This document shows positions 51,023 through 58,684 of a stretch of 64,000 nucleotides of DNA, in pieces. Under the pieces are notes generated by a model. That model ran no database searches. It saw only the letters and a program-made list of their open reading frames with translations, and had not been told where the DNA came from. Made by a program: the position numbers and the translations under genes. The DNA is taken from the NCBI GenBank assembly GCA_003260025.2, contig QFZU02000013.1, positions 1 to 64,000 on the forward strand, given 5' to 3'. The stretch comes from Microbispora triticiradicis. Its GTDB lineage: Bacteria; Actinomycetota; Actinomycetes; Streptosporangiales; Streptosporangiaceae. How positions within the stretch are numbered: the first letter of the stretch is position 1; the number at the start of each line of letters is the position of its first letter.

Positions 51023-52429
51023 TCACCCCCGGGGGTGGAGGCGGCGGAGGGCGTCGCGGATCCTGCCGCCGAGCGGCATTCGCCGCCGGGGCTGGGCCTC
51101 CCGGGCGTCACGCAGTTCGGCGAGGGCCGTGACCGCGTCCGGACGCTTGGCGGGGGTGAGGTCGCGCATCCGCCGTACGAGGTCCATGACCTCCGGGGCG
51201 ACCCCCGCGGCGGCCGGCTCGGCGTCCATGCCGGGCATGGGGAGTTCGCCCGTCAGCAGCTGGGAGGCGATGACCCCGGCCGAGTAGACGTCCGAGGCGG
51301 GGGTCATCCGGTCGGGCCGTGCCCGGCACTCGGGGGCGACGTAGTGGACGTCGAGAATGTTGGGGAGCTCGTTGGCGACGGTGTGCTTGCGCGGGCCGGG
51401 CTTGGCGTAGTCGAAGCCGGTCAGCATGGCGTTGCCGTCGTCCGCCACGAGCACGCAGGCGGGGGTGAGCGCCCGGTGGATGACCTTGTTGGCGTGGACG
51501 TGGGCGAGGCCGTCCAGCATGTCCTCCAGCACGGCGAGCTTGGCGCTGATGTCCAGCCCGCGCCCGGTCAGATGCAGGTGCAGGGCCTGCCCGTGGACGT
51601 CGTCGAGCACGAGCACGAACCGGCTCTCGTCGTCGATGGCGAAGAAGTCCCGCGAGCGTACGACACAGGGATGCGGCGGGATCTTGGCGAGCGCCTGGTA
51701 GGCGTTGGCGATGCGGCGCTGTTCGGCGACCCGCCGCTGCTGCTCGGCCATCGGATCGGCGCGGTAGACGCGCAGCAGCACGGTCCCGCTGGTCGGCGCG
51801 GTCGCGTTGACGGCGCGATACTCGGTGACGCGGCTGTCGCCGCCGAGTTGCTCCTCCACCTCCCAGTTGCCGAACCGCGGCGGGGCGGTGGGCCGGCGCA
51901 CGGTCCCGTTCAGCGCCTCGATGATCGCGGTCCGGTACGGCGCGGCGTCCCGGCTGCACCCGTGCCTGACCCGGGACACGTCGCTGAGCATGGGGACGAG
52001 CCCGGCGATCGTCGTGACGTGCCGGGCGTCGCGCCCGCTGGGATCGACGAGGACGGCTCCCGGGGCGGTCAGCACCACGACGTTGTCGACGTACAGCCGT
52101 TCGAGCTCGCGGTGCTCGTCGATCAGCAGGCCCTTCAGCGCCCGCGCGGTGCCGCGCAGCTTGGCCACCGGCGAGCCGAACGCCTCGCGGTGCTGGGGGA
52201 ACCACCGGTTGCCCGACACCTCGAACCGGCCCCGGGCGCCCTTCACGTCGATCACGACGAGCGAGTGGCCGGTCAGCACGACCACGTCCACCTCGAACAG
52301 GTCCGCGCCGCGCGGCACCTCGATGTTGTGCAGCAGCAGCCAGTCGTCAGGCGCGTTGTCCCGCAGGTGGGCGATGACCCGTCGCTCGGCGTCATTGACG
52401 GGGCGTCCGCCACCGACGATCTGAGCCAT
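51023..52429 (-). CDS. NERD nuclease-like domain fused to a protein pseudokinase
   Basis: A 468-residue protein from ATG 52429. Residues about 10-125 are a NERD domain: VNDAERRVIAHLRDNAPDDWLLLHNIEVPRGADLFEVDVVVLTGHSLVVIDVKGARGRFEV, with the acidic D...D-x-K nuclease-like set. Residues about 180-445 are kinase-like: LDDVHGQALHLHLTG, LAHVHANKVIHRALTPACVLVADDGNAMLTGFDYAK, and SDVYSAGVIASQLLTGELPM. The catalytic HRD is HRA (His318-Ala320) and DFG is GFD, so phosphotransfer is unlikely. NERD plus kinase is also the start of PglW of BREX/Pgl systems, but the partners are absent. Function unknown. Confidence 0.85.
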   Translation of the reverse strand: MAQIVGGGRPVNDAERRVIAHLRDNAPDDWLLLHNIEVPRGADLFEVDVVVLTGHSLVVIDVKGARGRFEVSGNRWFPQHREAFGSPVAKLRGTARALKGLLIDEHRELERLYVDNVVVLTAPGAVLVDPSGRDARHVTTIAGLVPMLSDVSRVRHGCSRDAAPYRTAIIEALNGTVRRPTAPPRFGNWEVEEQLGGDSRVTEYRAVNATAPTSGTVLLRVYRADPMAEQQRRVAEQRRIANAYQALAKIPPHPCVVRSRDFFAIDDESRFVLVLDDVHGQALHLHLTGRGLDISAKLAVLEDMLDGLAHVHANKVIHRALTPACVLVADDGNAMLTGFDYAKPGPRKHTVANELPNILDVHYVAPECRARPDRMTPASDVYSAGVIASQLLTGELPMPGMDAEPAAAGVAPEVMDLVRRMRDLTPAKRPDAVTALAELRDAREAQPRRRMPLGGRIRDALRRLHPRG

Positions 52430-52648
52430 CTCTGCTGTTCCGCCTCTCTGACCACTATGAGAACTTAATCCTCCTAGGTAGCGGTATTCCCGCGCCACCA
52501 CTGATTCCCCCGCATTGTCCCAGGGGAAATCTGGAGCTCCCGCATCCTCTCGGTCGCCCTGGTGCATGATCGCGCCTCGGTCGGGGATGGGGCTATCGCG
52601 ACCTTTGTGGCGGTTTGTCGCGAAGGGTGTCAGGAAACGGAGAGCCTC

Positions 52649-53695
52649 ATGCGAGTTGTCGTGGTTGGCGCGAGCGGGAACGTCGGGACCAGCGTGCTCA
52701 CCGCCCTGGAGTCCGAGCCGAGCGTGACCTCGATCGTCGGAGTGGCCCGGCGGATGCCGGACTGGTGCCCGGCGAAGACCGAGTGGCGGACGGCCGACGT
52801 CTTCCGGGACGACCTCGGCCCGATCATGACCGGGGCCGACGCCGTGGTGCACCTCGCCTGGCTGTTCCAGCCCACCCACGATCCCGTCACCACCTGGAAC
52901 GCCAATGTGATCGGCAGCATGCGCGTCTTCGCCGCGGCCGCCCGGGCCGGGGTGTCGGTCCTCGTCCACTCGTCGTCCGTGGGGGCGTACTCGCCGGGGC
53001 CGAAGGACCCGCCCGTCGACGAGTCCTGGCCGACCCACGGCTGGCCGAACGCCGCCTACGCCAGGGAGAAGGCGTACGTCGAGCGGGTGCTCGACGTCTT
53101 CGAGCGCGACCACCCGGACATCCGGGTCGTGCGGATGCGCCCCGGCTTCATCTTCAAGGAGGAGGCCGCGACCGAGCAGCGGCGGCTGTTCGCCGGTCCG
53201 TTCCTGCCGCAGCGGCTGGTGCGGCCGGGGACGATCCCGTTCGTGCCGGACATGCCCCGCCTGCGGTTCCAGGCGCTGCACTCGCTGGACGCCGGTGAGG
53301 CGTTCCGCCTGGCGCTCACCCGCGACGTGCGGGGCGCGTTCAACCTCGCCGCCGACCCGGTCGTCGACCCCGCCGTGCTCGCGGACCTCCTCGGCGCGCG
53401 GCGGGTGCCGGTCCCGGCCACGCTGGTGCGTACGGCGGTCGCGGCGGGCTGGCACCTGCGGCTGATCCCGGCCTCGCCGGGCCTGGTGGAGATGGCCCTG
53501 CAGATCCCGATCATGGACATCACCCGGGCCCGTGAGGAGCTGGGCTGGCGGCCCCGCCACACCGCCGTGGACGCCCTGCGCGCCGTACTGGAGGGCATGC
53601 GGCGCGGGGCGGGCATGGGCACCCCGCCGCTCGCCCCGGACTCGGGCCGGGGACGGATCAAGGAAGTGACGACGGGTGTGGGCATCCGGCCCTGA
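52649..53695 (+). CDS. NAD-dependent epimerase/dehydratase family protein
   Basis: A 348-residue extended SDR. ATG 52649 opens with VVVVGASGNVGTSVLTALE, the GxxGxxG cofactor motif at residues 7-13. Further parts are ADAVVHLAWLF, SMRVFAAAARAGVSVLVHSSSVGAYS (active-site Ser), YAREKAYVERVLD (YxxxK catalytic pair) and IRVVRMRPGFIF. The substrate is likely a nucleotide sugar or other sugar ketone, but cannot be decided. The stop codon is duplicated by an 11-bp tandem repeat. It is divergent from the NERD gene. Confidence 0.9.
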   Translation: MRVVVVGASGNVGTSVLTALESEPSVTSIVGVARRMPDWCPAKTEWRTADVFRDDLGPIMTGADAVVHLAWLFQPTHDPVTTWNANVIGSMRVFAAAARAGVSVLVHSSSVGAYSPGPKDPPVDESWPTHGWPNAAYAREKAYVERVLDVFERDHPDIRVVRMRPGFIFKEEAATEQRRLFAGPFLPQRLVRPGTIPFVPDMPRLRFQALHSLDAGEAFRLALTRDVRGAFNLAADPVVDPAVLADLLGARRVPVPATLVRTAVAAGWHLRLIPASPGLVEMALQIPIMDITRAREELGWRPRHTAVDALRAVLEGMRRGAGMGTPPLAPDSGRGRIKEVTTGVGIRP

Positions 53696-53710
53696 ACCCG
53701 CCCTGAACCG
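53690..53710 (+). repeat. 11-bp tandem repeat across the epimerase stop codon
   Basis: CCCTGAACCCG (53690-53700) is followed by CCCTGAACCG (53701-53710); the first copy holds the TGA stop. Confidence 0.8.
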
Positions 53711-53741
53711 TTCTGCCGATCCCGGCACGGGAGGAGTCGCG

Positions 53742-53990
53742 ATGGCGCTGCTCGACCCCGACTGCGTACGACGGCTGCTGGAGTCGGCCGACCCGGACGT
53801 CGCGCTGGTCTTCGTCCGGGGCGAGTGCATGGTGCTGCCGCTCGACCAGATCGACGAGCGGCACCGGGCCCTGGTGATCACTCGGCGCGCGGACCTGCCC
53901 GAGGCCACCGGTGACCAGCCCGTCACCGAGGAGCGGGTCGAGACGCTGACCCGGTGCCTGGAGAACGTCGTCCGCGACCTCGGCGGCTGA
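53742..53990 (+). CDS. Small conserved-looking hypothetical protein
   Basis: An 82-residue soluble acidic protein; GGGAGGAG lies 7 nt before ATG 53742. The sequence MALLDPDCVRRLLESADPDVALVFVRGECMVLPLDQIDERHRALVITRRADLPEATGDQPVTEERVETLTRCLENVVRDLGG suggests a short alpha/beta fold with a central hydrophobic VALVFVRG strand. Two cysteines occur far apart. No family is recognised. It follows the epimerase by 46 nt on the same strand and may share its transcript. Confidence 0.6.
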   Translation: MALLDPDCVRRLLESADPDVALVFVRGECMVLPLDQIDERHRALVITRRADLPEATGDQPVTEERVETLTRCLENVVRDLGG

Positions 53991-54039
53991 TTGGGGTGGC
54001 GGCAGGATCGGTGGCGGCCCGCCGAGCGCCCGGGTGTGC

Positions 54040-54055
54040 GTGACCACTCCGTCAC
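54040..54055. promoter_or_regulatory. inverted repeat GTGAC-N6-GTCAC, copy 1
   Basis: GTGAC (54040-54044) and GTCAC (54051-54055) with a 6-bp centre CACTCC. Confidence 0.55.
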
Positions 54056-54269
54056 ATTCGGTAACATCGTCTGTGGAAGCCTCCTTGTGCTCTCCGAGGA
54101 GCCTCCGCGGTCGCTGTGTGCTGTCCCGGATACGCCCGCCGGCCGCCGCCCTCGGAGACAAATGACGGCGTGTCGCGAGCTGGTCCAAATTTCCGGAAAG
54201 GGCCGCGGACAAATCAGACAGCGAAGCACGCTTTCCGGGACGTATCAGGGCGAAAATACCTCGCAAGTT

Positions 54270-54285
54270 GTGACACGATCGTCAC
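54270..54285. promoter_or_regulatory. inverted repeat GTGAC-N6-GTCAC, copy 2
   Basis: GTGAC (54270-54274) and GTCAC (54281-54285) with a 6-bp centre ACGATC, exactly 230 bp after copy 1. Confidence 0.55.
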
Positions 54286-54334
54286 TCTCCGCATGGAACC
54301 CCGAATGCCGTCCGTGTGCGTTGCGTGCACGCTG

Positions 54335-54348
54335 GGTCACCTGTGACC
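54335..54348. promoter_or_regulatory. palindrome GGTCAC-CT-GTGACC
   Basis: Perfect 6-bp arms with the same pentamers in the opposite order, 60 bp before the small membrane protein start. Confidence 0.5.
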
Positions 54349-54407
54349 ATCTGGGAAAGGTCCGGGGAATCGCCGCCCGGACAGCGCATATGGGGGAGGG
54401 TGCCCCG

Positions 54408-54596
54408 ATGAGTGCCATCAGACCCCGCGGAAGCGGGGAACGCCGTCAGGAAGTCCGGTTCCACGACCCGGAGATCGGCTCGTGGGTTGGCGAGGTGGCC
54501 AGAGCGGTCCGGGACGTCGTCGACAGCACGCCCCGGACCATTCGCCTCTGCGTCCTGATCGCGGTTGCCGCCGCGTCATGGACGTTTCTCAGGTAG
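54408..54596 (+). CDS. Small single-helix membrane protein
   Basis: A 62-residue protein; GGAGGG stands 8 nt before ATG 54408. The N-terminal two thirds are charged (RPRGSGERRQEVRFHDPEIGSWVGEVARAVRDVVDS), and the end TIRLCVLIAVAAASWTFLR is a membrane-spanning segment. No family is known to me. Its long, repeat-rich upstream region suggests strong regulation, and the small size is typical of regulatory or toxin-like membrane peptides, which is only inference. Confidence 0.65.
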   Translation: MSAIRPRGSGERRQEVRFHDPEIGSWVGEVARAVRDVVDSTPRTIRLCVLIAVAAASWTFLR

Positions 54597-54729
54597 CCGT
54601 GCGGCAGCCCTGGAGGAGGTGGTGGCGGGACCCAGGTTATGGCGCTCGGTCCGTCGTGTCGGCCCGATTTACGGGATCGAGAGGATAACCAGGGTCAACG
54701 CGGGACCGGCCGAAGGCCCGGCCGCCGGT

Positions 54730-55170
54730 TCAGATCGGGTGGATGCTCCCTCGTACGGGAGCGATGCCCGCTCCGGCGGCCGGGCCGCCGGTGTCGAGGT
54801 TCATGGACAGCCGGATCGTCGACCGGCCGGGCACCTGCTCGATCGTCACCGAGTCGCACAACTCGCCCATGAGCCAGAGGCCGAAGCCCCGGACGCTCCG
54901 GCCGGAGGGCCGCTGTCCGGGCACGGCGCCGGGGCGCAGCGTGCCCAGCTCGTCGGCCACCTCGACGGCGAGCACGGCACCGTCGGAGGACATCACCAGC
55001 GTGCCCACTCCGCCGCCGTGTTCGAGCACGTTGATCGCGGCCTCGTTGGCGGCGATCACGAGATCGTCCAGCCGGGCGCCGGTGAGTCCCGCCGCAAGGG
55101 CGAACCGCTGGATGTCGTCACGTAACGTCGCGAGGTCATCCGTTATCGGCCACTGCTGGTGGTGGTCCAC
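54730..55170 (-). CDS. ATP-binding anti-sigma factor-like protein (HATPase, RsbW type)
   Basis: A 146-residue HATPase_c_2 protein. GTG 55170 follows AGGAGG by 7 nt; an upstream GTG at 55200 gives an extra basic stretch. The N box is LDDLVIAANEAAINVLEHGGG, the G boxes are VEVADELGTL and RGFGLWLMGELCDSVTIEQVPG. Such proteins are serine kinases and anti-sigma factors that phosphorylate STAS antagonists. The next gene upstream on the same strand is a STAS protein, its probable partner. No sigma factor gene is in the window. Confidence 0.88.
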   Translation of the reverse strand: MDHHQQWPITDDLATLRDDIQRFALAAGLTGARLDDLVIAANEAAINVLEHGGGVGTLVMSSDGAVLAVEVADELGTLRPGAVPGQRPSGRSVRGFGLWLMGELCDSVTIEQVPGRSTIRLSMNLDTGGPAAGAGIAPVRGSIHPI

Positions 55171-55229
55171 CACCTGTCCTCCTCGCCGCCGCCCTGCCAC
55201 GCCCTCACCGGGTTCTGCCGTTCATCTCA

Positions 55230-55246
55230 CCTCGGCGTCACCGAGG
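55230..55246. promoter_or_regulatory. short inverted repeat between the partner-switching genes
   Basis: CCTCGG (55230-55235) and CCGAGG (55241-55246) around CGTCA; could be a weak terminator of the STAS gene or an operator. Confidence 0.35.
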
Positions 55247-55283
55247 CTACCTTCTTGTGACCCTTCCGATGCCGCTACCTGCC

Positions 55284-55658
55284 CTACTCGGGCCCCGGCC
55301 GGGCGTTCAGCGAGCCGACGGCCTCCGTGAGGTCCGGCTCGACGGTGAACGCGTGGATGAGCCCGGTGGTCCGGAATATCCGCGCCAGCCGGGGGTTCAT
55401 CCCCGCCAGGGTCACCCCGCCGTCCCGCTCCTGCAGCAGCTTGCGTACGGACAGCAGGATCCGGATCCCGGTGGAGTCGCAGAAGCTCAGCGCGCTCAGG
55501 TCGAGCAACAACTCGCGGTGGCCCTCGCCGACGGCCGCCGTGAGCTCCTCACGCAGCCGGTCGGCGTTGGTGTAGTCCAGCGCGCCGTCAAGTGCCATGA
55601 CCAGGACGTGGTCGGGGACGTGCGCGGGCACGGGGGTCACTACGACGGCGGCGGTCAC
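55284..55658 (-). CDS. STAS domain anti-anti-sigma factor
   Basis: A 124-residue STAS protein. GTG 55658 is preferred because GAGG lies 7 nt upstream. The core VLVMALDGALDYTNADRLREELTAAVGEGHRELLLDLSALSFCDSTGIRILLSVRKLLQERDGGVTLAGMNPRLARIFRTTGLIHAFTVEPD has the phosphorylatable Ser in DSTG. It should bind the HATPase in its dephosphorylated form and free a sigma factor. It is separated from the HATPase gene by 113 bp, so separate promoters are possible. Confidence 0.92.
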   Translation of the reverse strand: MTAAVVVTPVPAHVPDHVLVMALDGALDYTNADRLREELTAAVGEGHRELLLDLSALSFCDSTGIRILLSVRKLLQERDGGVTLAGMNPRLARIFRTTGLIHAFTVEPDLTEAVGSLNARPGPE

Positions 55659-55671
55659 TGGCACACCTCGG

Positions 55672-55712
55672 CGGGACACGGACGATCGGACACGGGCATT
55701 GAACGGACACGG
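55672..55712. repeat. three CGGACACGG-type repeats in the STAS promoter
   Basis: GGGACACGG from 55673, CGGACACGG from 55687 and CGGACACGG from 55704, spaced 14 and 17 bp, directly upstream of the STAS gene start. Confidence 0.6.
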
Positions 55713-55806
55713 GCACGGCCGGGCAGGCCCCGGTCAGGCGGTCAGTCTAGTGGTGCGGCACGCCCGGGCAGGGCCGTACGGACCCGCGTCAAGAAATGCC
55801 ATTTGT

Positions 55807-55834
55807 GGTTTTTCGCGGCATCGTCCGGGGGAAT
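55807..55834 (+). promoter_or_regulatory. SigF/SigB-type promoter candidate of the carboxylate-amine ligase
   Basis: GGTTT (55807-55811) and GGGAAT (55829-55834) are separated by 17 bp. The stress sigma consensus in mycobacteria is GGTTT-N15-17-GGGTAT, so the -10 has one mismatch. Confidence 0.45.
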
Positions 55835-55876
55835 GGGGGACTGATTCACTGGACCCTCCTCCGAGAAAGACCACCG

Positions 55877-57058
55877 ATGCCAGACGTGACAAGGGAGGGC
55901 CGGTTCGACACCGTCCACGGCTCTTCCCTCGTCACCCGGGCACCCGTGGACCCGGCGGCGCTCACGCTCGGCGTCGAGGAGGAGTTCCTTCTTCTGGACC
56001 CCGGCACCGGTCGGGTCGTCCCGGCGGCCGAGGACGTGTACGCACGGCTGGCCGGGCCGGCGGCGGACCGGCTGGTGTTCGAACTGACGCGGTTCCAACT
56101 GGAGAGCAACAGCGCCGTGCACACCGATCTGCGTGCGCTGCACGGTGACCTGGTGGAGTCGCGCCGGGCCGCCGCCCGCGCCGCCGCGGACGCGGGCCTG
56201 GGGCTGGCCGCGTGCGGCACGGCCCTGGACGGCAACCTCGGGGTGCCGCCCCTGTCGTCGTGCCCCCGCTACCACGCCATGCTCCGCGAGTTCGGGGCCG
56301 TGATGGACGGGCAGGGCGTCTGCGGCTGCCACGTCCACGTCGGGCTCGGGGACCGTGAGGAGGCGCTGCGGGTCAGCAACCACCTGCGGCCCTGGCTTCC
56401 CGTCCTGCAGGCCCTGTCGGCCAACTCGCCGATCGCGGACGGCAGGGACACCGGCCACGCGAGCTGGCGGGCGATGGTCATGGGCCGATGGCCGAGCGCG
56501 GAGCCGCCGCCGTACTTCCGCTCGCGCCGGCACTACGAGAACCTCGTCGCCGGGATGCTGACCGGCGGCACGATCCTCGACCGGGGGATGATCTACTGGC
56601 TGGCCCGCCTCTCCGACCATGTGCCGACGCTGGAGATCCGCGCGGCGGACGTGTGCCCGACCGCCGCCGAGACCGCGATGCTGGCCGGGCTCGTGCGGGG
56701 CCTGGCCGCCACCGCGCTCCGGGACGTACGGGCCGGCGTGCCCGCCCCCGAGGTGGAGGACACGCTTCTGCGCGCGGCCTACTGGCGCGCGGCGCACGAC
56801 GGAGTGGAGGGCGAGGCGTACGACCTGCTCGCCGGCGCCCGCGTGCCCGGTTGGCGCCTGGTCGACCGCATGCTGGAGCACGTACGGCCGATGCTGGAGG
56901 AGAACGGCGACTGGGCCGCGCTGACCCTTCAGCTCGACCACATACGGCGGTACGGATCGGGCGCCGCGCGGCAGCGGGCCGCCTACGCCCGAGGCGGCCG
57001 TCCGCGCGAGGTCGCCGAGATGCTCCTGGCGGAGACCGTCAGCTCCCGTTGGGCGTGA
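55877..57058 (+). CDS. Carboxylate-amine ligase, GCS2/YbdK family
   Basis: A 393-residue ATP-grasp-like ligase of the glutamate-cysteine ligase 2 family. The key start is LTLGVEEEFLLLDPGTGRVVP (ATP/Mg2+-binding Glu cluster), then ELTRFQLESNSAVHTDLRAL, GVCGCHVHVGLGDREEALRV, ALSANSPIADGRDTGHASWRA and TLEIRAADVCPTAAETAMLAGL. Members make gamma-glutamyl or similar amide bonds; EgtA of ergothioneine synthesis is related, but no other ergothioneine gene is near. A stress-type promoter may precede it. It ends 10 nt from the convergent decarboxylase gene. Confidence 0.92.
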   Translation: MPDVTREGRFDTVHGSSLVTRAPVDPAALTLGVEEEFLLLDPGTGRVVPAAEDVYARLAGPAADRLVFELTRFQLESNSAVHTDLRALHGDLVESRRAAARAAADAGLGLAACGTALDGNLGVPPLSSCPRYHAMLREFGAVMDGQGVCGCHVHVGLGDREEALRVSNHLRPWLPVLQALSANSPIADGRDTGHASWRAMVMGRWPSAEPPPYFRSRRHYENLVAGMLTGGTILDRGMIYWLARLSDHVPTLEIRAADVCPTAAETAMLAGLVRGLAATALRDVRAGVPAPEVEDTLLRAAYWRAAHDGVEGEAYDLLAGARVPGWRLVDRMLEHVRPMLEENGDWAALTLQLDHIRRYGSGAARQRAAYARGGRPREVAEMLLAETVSSRWA

Positions 57059-57068
57059 GACCGGGTCG

Positions 57069-58517
57069 TCACTCCGCGACCACCCGGAGCGTCTTCAGCG
57101 TGGGGTCGCTCGCGTCCGGGATGTCCATGCCGCCGTCGAGGCCGGTGGTCAGGTAGCTCAGCACCGGCTCGGTGATGATCTCGCCGGGGCACAGAGCGGG
57201 CGCGCCCGGCGGGTACGGTGTGACCAGTTCGGCCGCGATCCGCCCCACCGCCTGACCGGTGGGCACGATCTCGACCCGCCCGAAGAACGCGTCCCTGGGC
57301 AGCATGGCGACCTCCAGTTCCAGCTCACCCGGCTCGGGCACGTCGATCCTGGCGGCGGGCGGCAGGTCACGGGCCGACGACAGGGCGCGCAGCGCGTCGA
57401 GCAGCACGCCGGCCGTCTCCTCGCCGTCGGCGACGGTGATCTCGGCGCTCACCCTGCGGTGGTCGCTCAGCGACATGTTGACGTGGCAGTGCTCGCGCAG
57501 CCAGTCAGAGGCGTGGTAGCCGTCTACGCCGAGGCCCGACACGTCGATCACGAGCTTCAGCGGGTCGAGGTCGAACGCGCCGGTGTTCTCCTTGTCCAGT
57601 ACCCAGAGCCCGTGCATCTTGCCGATCTCGGCGCGGACCGACGCCGCGAGCTCCAGCGCGTGGTCGAGCAGGTCCTTGCCGTTCTCCACCATCTGCCGAC
57701 GCCAGCCGTCGAGCGCGGCGTAGATCAGGGTGGAGGGGCTGGTCGTGCCGAGCAGGTCCTCGCGGGCCTTGAGGACGGCGGGGTCCACGCGGTTGCCCTG
57801 CAGATGGAACACCGAGCTCTGCTCCAGCCCGTTGCCCATCTTGTGGACGCTCGTCACGCACAGGTCCGCCCCGATGTTCATCCCCCACTCGGGCAGGTCG
57901 TCGTGGAACGGCAGGTGGGCGCCCCAGGCCTCGTCCACGATGAACGTGCGGTCGTACCTGCGGCACACCTCGTTGATGCCGGCCAGGTCGGCGCACGTGC
58001 CGTAGTCGACCGGGCTGGCGACGAGCACGCCCTTGGCGTCGGGGGCGGCCCGGAACGCCTCCTCCACCGCCTGGGGAGTGGGCGGGTACGACATGTGGAG
58101 GTCGCCGTCCCAGTCTCCGTGGACCCATACCGGTTCGACGCCGCTCAGGATCAGCGCCGAGATGACCGACTTGTGGGCGTTGCGCGCGACCAGCAGGCGC
58201 TCGCCCGGACCGGCCACGGAGAGCATGGCGCTCTTGATCGACAGGGAGCTTCCGCAGGTGGAGAAGAACGCCTGCTCCGCGTTGACCGCCTCCGCCATGA
58301 GTTGCTGGGCCTCTTCGAGCACCCTGTTGGTCTGCAGCCGGTCGTCCAGGCCGTTCATGACCATCACGTCGTCGCGGAAGACGTCGGCACCCATGATCTC
58401 CAGGACCCGCGGATCCACCCCCCGGCCCTGCTTGTGGCCCGGAGGAGTGAAGCTCAGGTCTCCTCGCTTCCGGTAGGCGGCCAACGCCTCCAGCACGGGC
58501 ACACGGGACTGATCCAT
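57069..58517 (-). CDS. PLP-dependent Orn/Lys/Arg decarboxylase family protein
   Basis: A 482-residue fold type I enzyme. ATG 58517 follows AGGGGGAG; the longer frame to 58580 is not needed. Features: LSFTPPGHKQGRGVDPRVLEIMGADVFRDDV at the start, TCGSSLSIKSAMLSVAGPGERLLVARNAHKSVISALIL, the cofactor Asp in FIVDEAWGAHLPFHDDLPEWG, and the PLP lysine Lys226 in TSVHKMGNGLEQSS. The C-terminal domain has VEIVPTGQAVGRIAAELVTPYPPGAPALCPGE. Which basic amino acid is used is not clear; a polyamine or acid-resistance role fits the family. Confidence 0.9.
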   Translation of the reverse strand: MDQSRVPVLEALAAYRKRGDLSFTPPGHKQGRGVDPRVLEIMGADVFRDDVMVMNGLDDRLQTNRVLEEAQQLMAEAVNAEQAFFSTCGSSLSIKSAMLSVAGPGERLLVARNAHKSVISALILSGVEPVWVHGDWDGDLHMSYPPTPQAVEEAFRAAPDAKGVLVASPVDYGTCADLAGINEVCRRYDRTFIVDEAWGAHLPFHDDLPEWGMNIGADLCVTSVHKMGNGLEQSSVFHLQGNRVDPAVLKAREDLLGTTSPSTLIYAALDGWRRQMVENGKDLLDHALELAASVRAEIGKMHGLWVLDKENTGAFDLDPLKLVIDVSGLGVDGYHASDWLREHCHVNMSLSDHRRVSAEITVADGEETAGVLLDALRALSSARDLPPAARIDVPEPGELELEVAMLPRDAFFGRVEIVPTGQAVGRIAAELVTPYPPGAPALCPGEIITEPVLSYLTTGLDGGMDIPDASDPTLKTLRVVAE

Positions 58518-58622
58518 GGTGCTCCCCCTGAACGGTCCGGTCTTTCCTCGTCCGCGCGTACCCCGGCCCGACCGGTGCAAACGACCGCCGGTGCGCTGCG
58601 GCAGGAGGGGTTCTGTACGAGA

Positions 58623-58651
58623 GCCCCCGCCCTCGGCGTGAGGGCGGGGGC
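58623..58651. terminator. hairpin terminator of the STAS gene
   Basis: GCCCCCGCCCTC (58623-58634) pairs perfectly with GAGGGCGGGGGC (58640-58651) around GGCGT. It lies after the stop of the minus-strand STAS gene; no T-tract follows. Confidence 0.65.
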
Positions 58652-58684
58652 CGGATGATCAGAGGTCAGACTCCGGTGATCAGA
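58651..58684 (-). repeat. imperfect direct repeat across the STAS stop codon
   Basis: CCGGATGATCAGA (58651-58663) and CCGGTGATCAGA (58673-58684); the second holds the complement of the TGA stop. Confidence 0.6.

Larger units (their letters stand above)
53991..54407. other. 417-bp region with regulator-like inverted repeats
   Basis: No supported gene. It contains three GTGAC/GTCAC elements (54040-54055, 54270-54285, 54335-54348) and a less GC-rich stretch around 54170-54280. It is long for a gap in this window and probably holds a multi-input promoter for the small membrane protein. Confidence 0.6.

Noticed and set aside
54270..54285. CRP-like site (TGTGA...TCACT) at 54269-54286
   Set aside because: The spacer between TGTGA and TCACT is 8 bp, not the 6 bp of CRP; the GTGAC-N6-GTCAC reading is kept instead.
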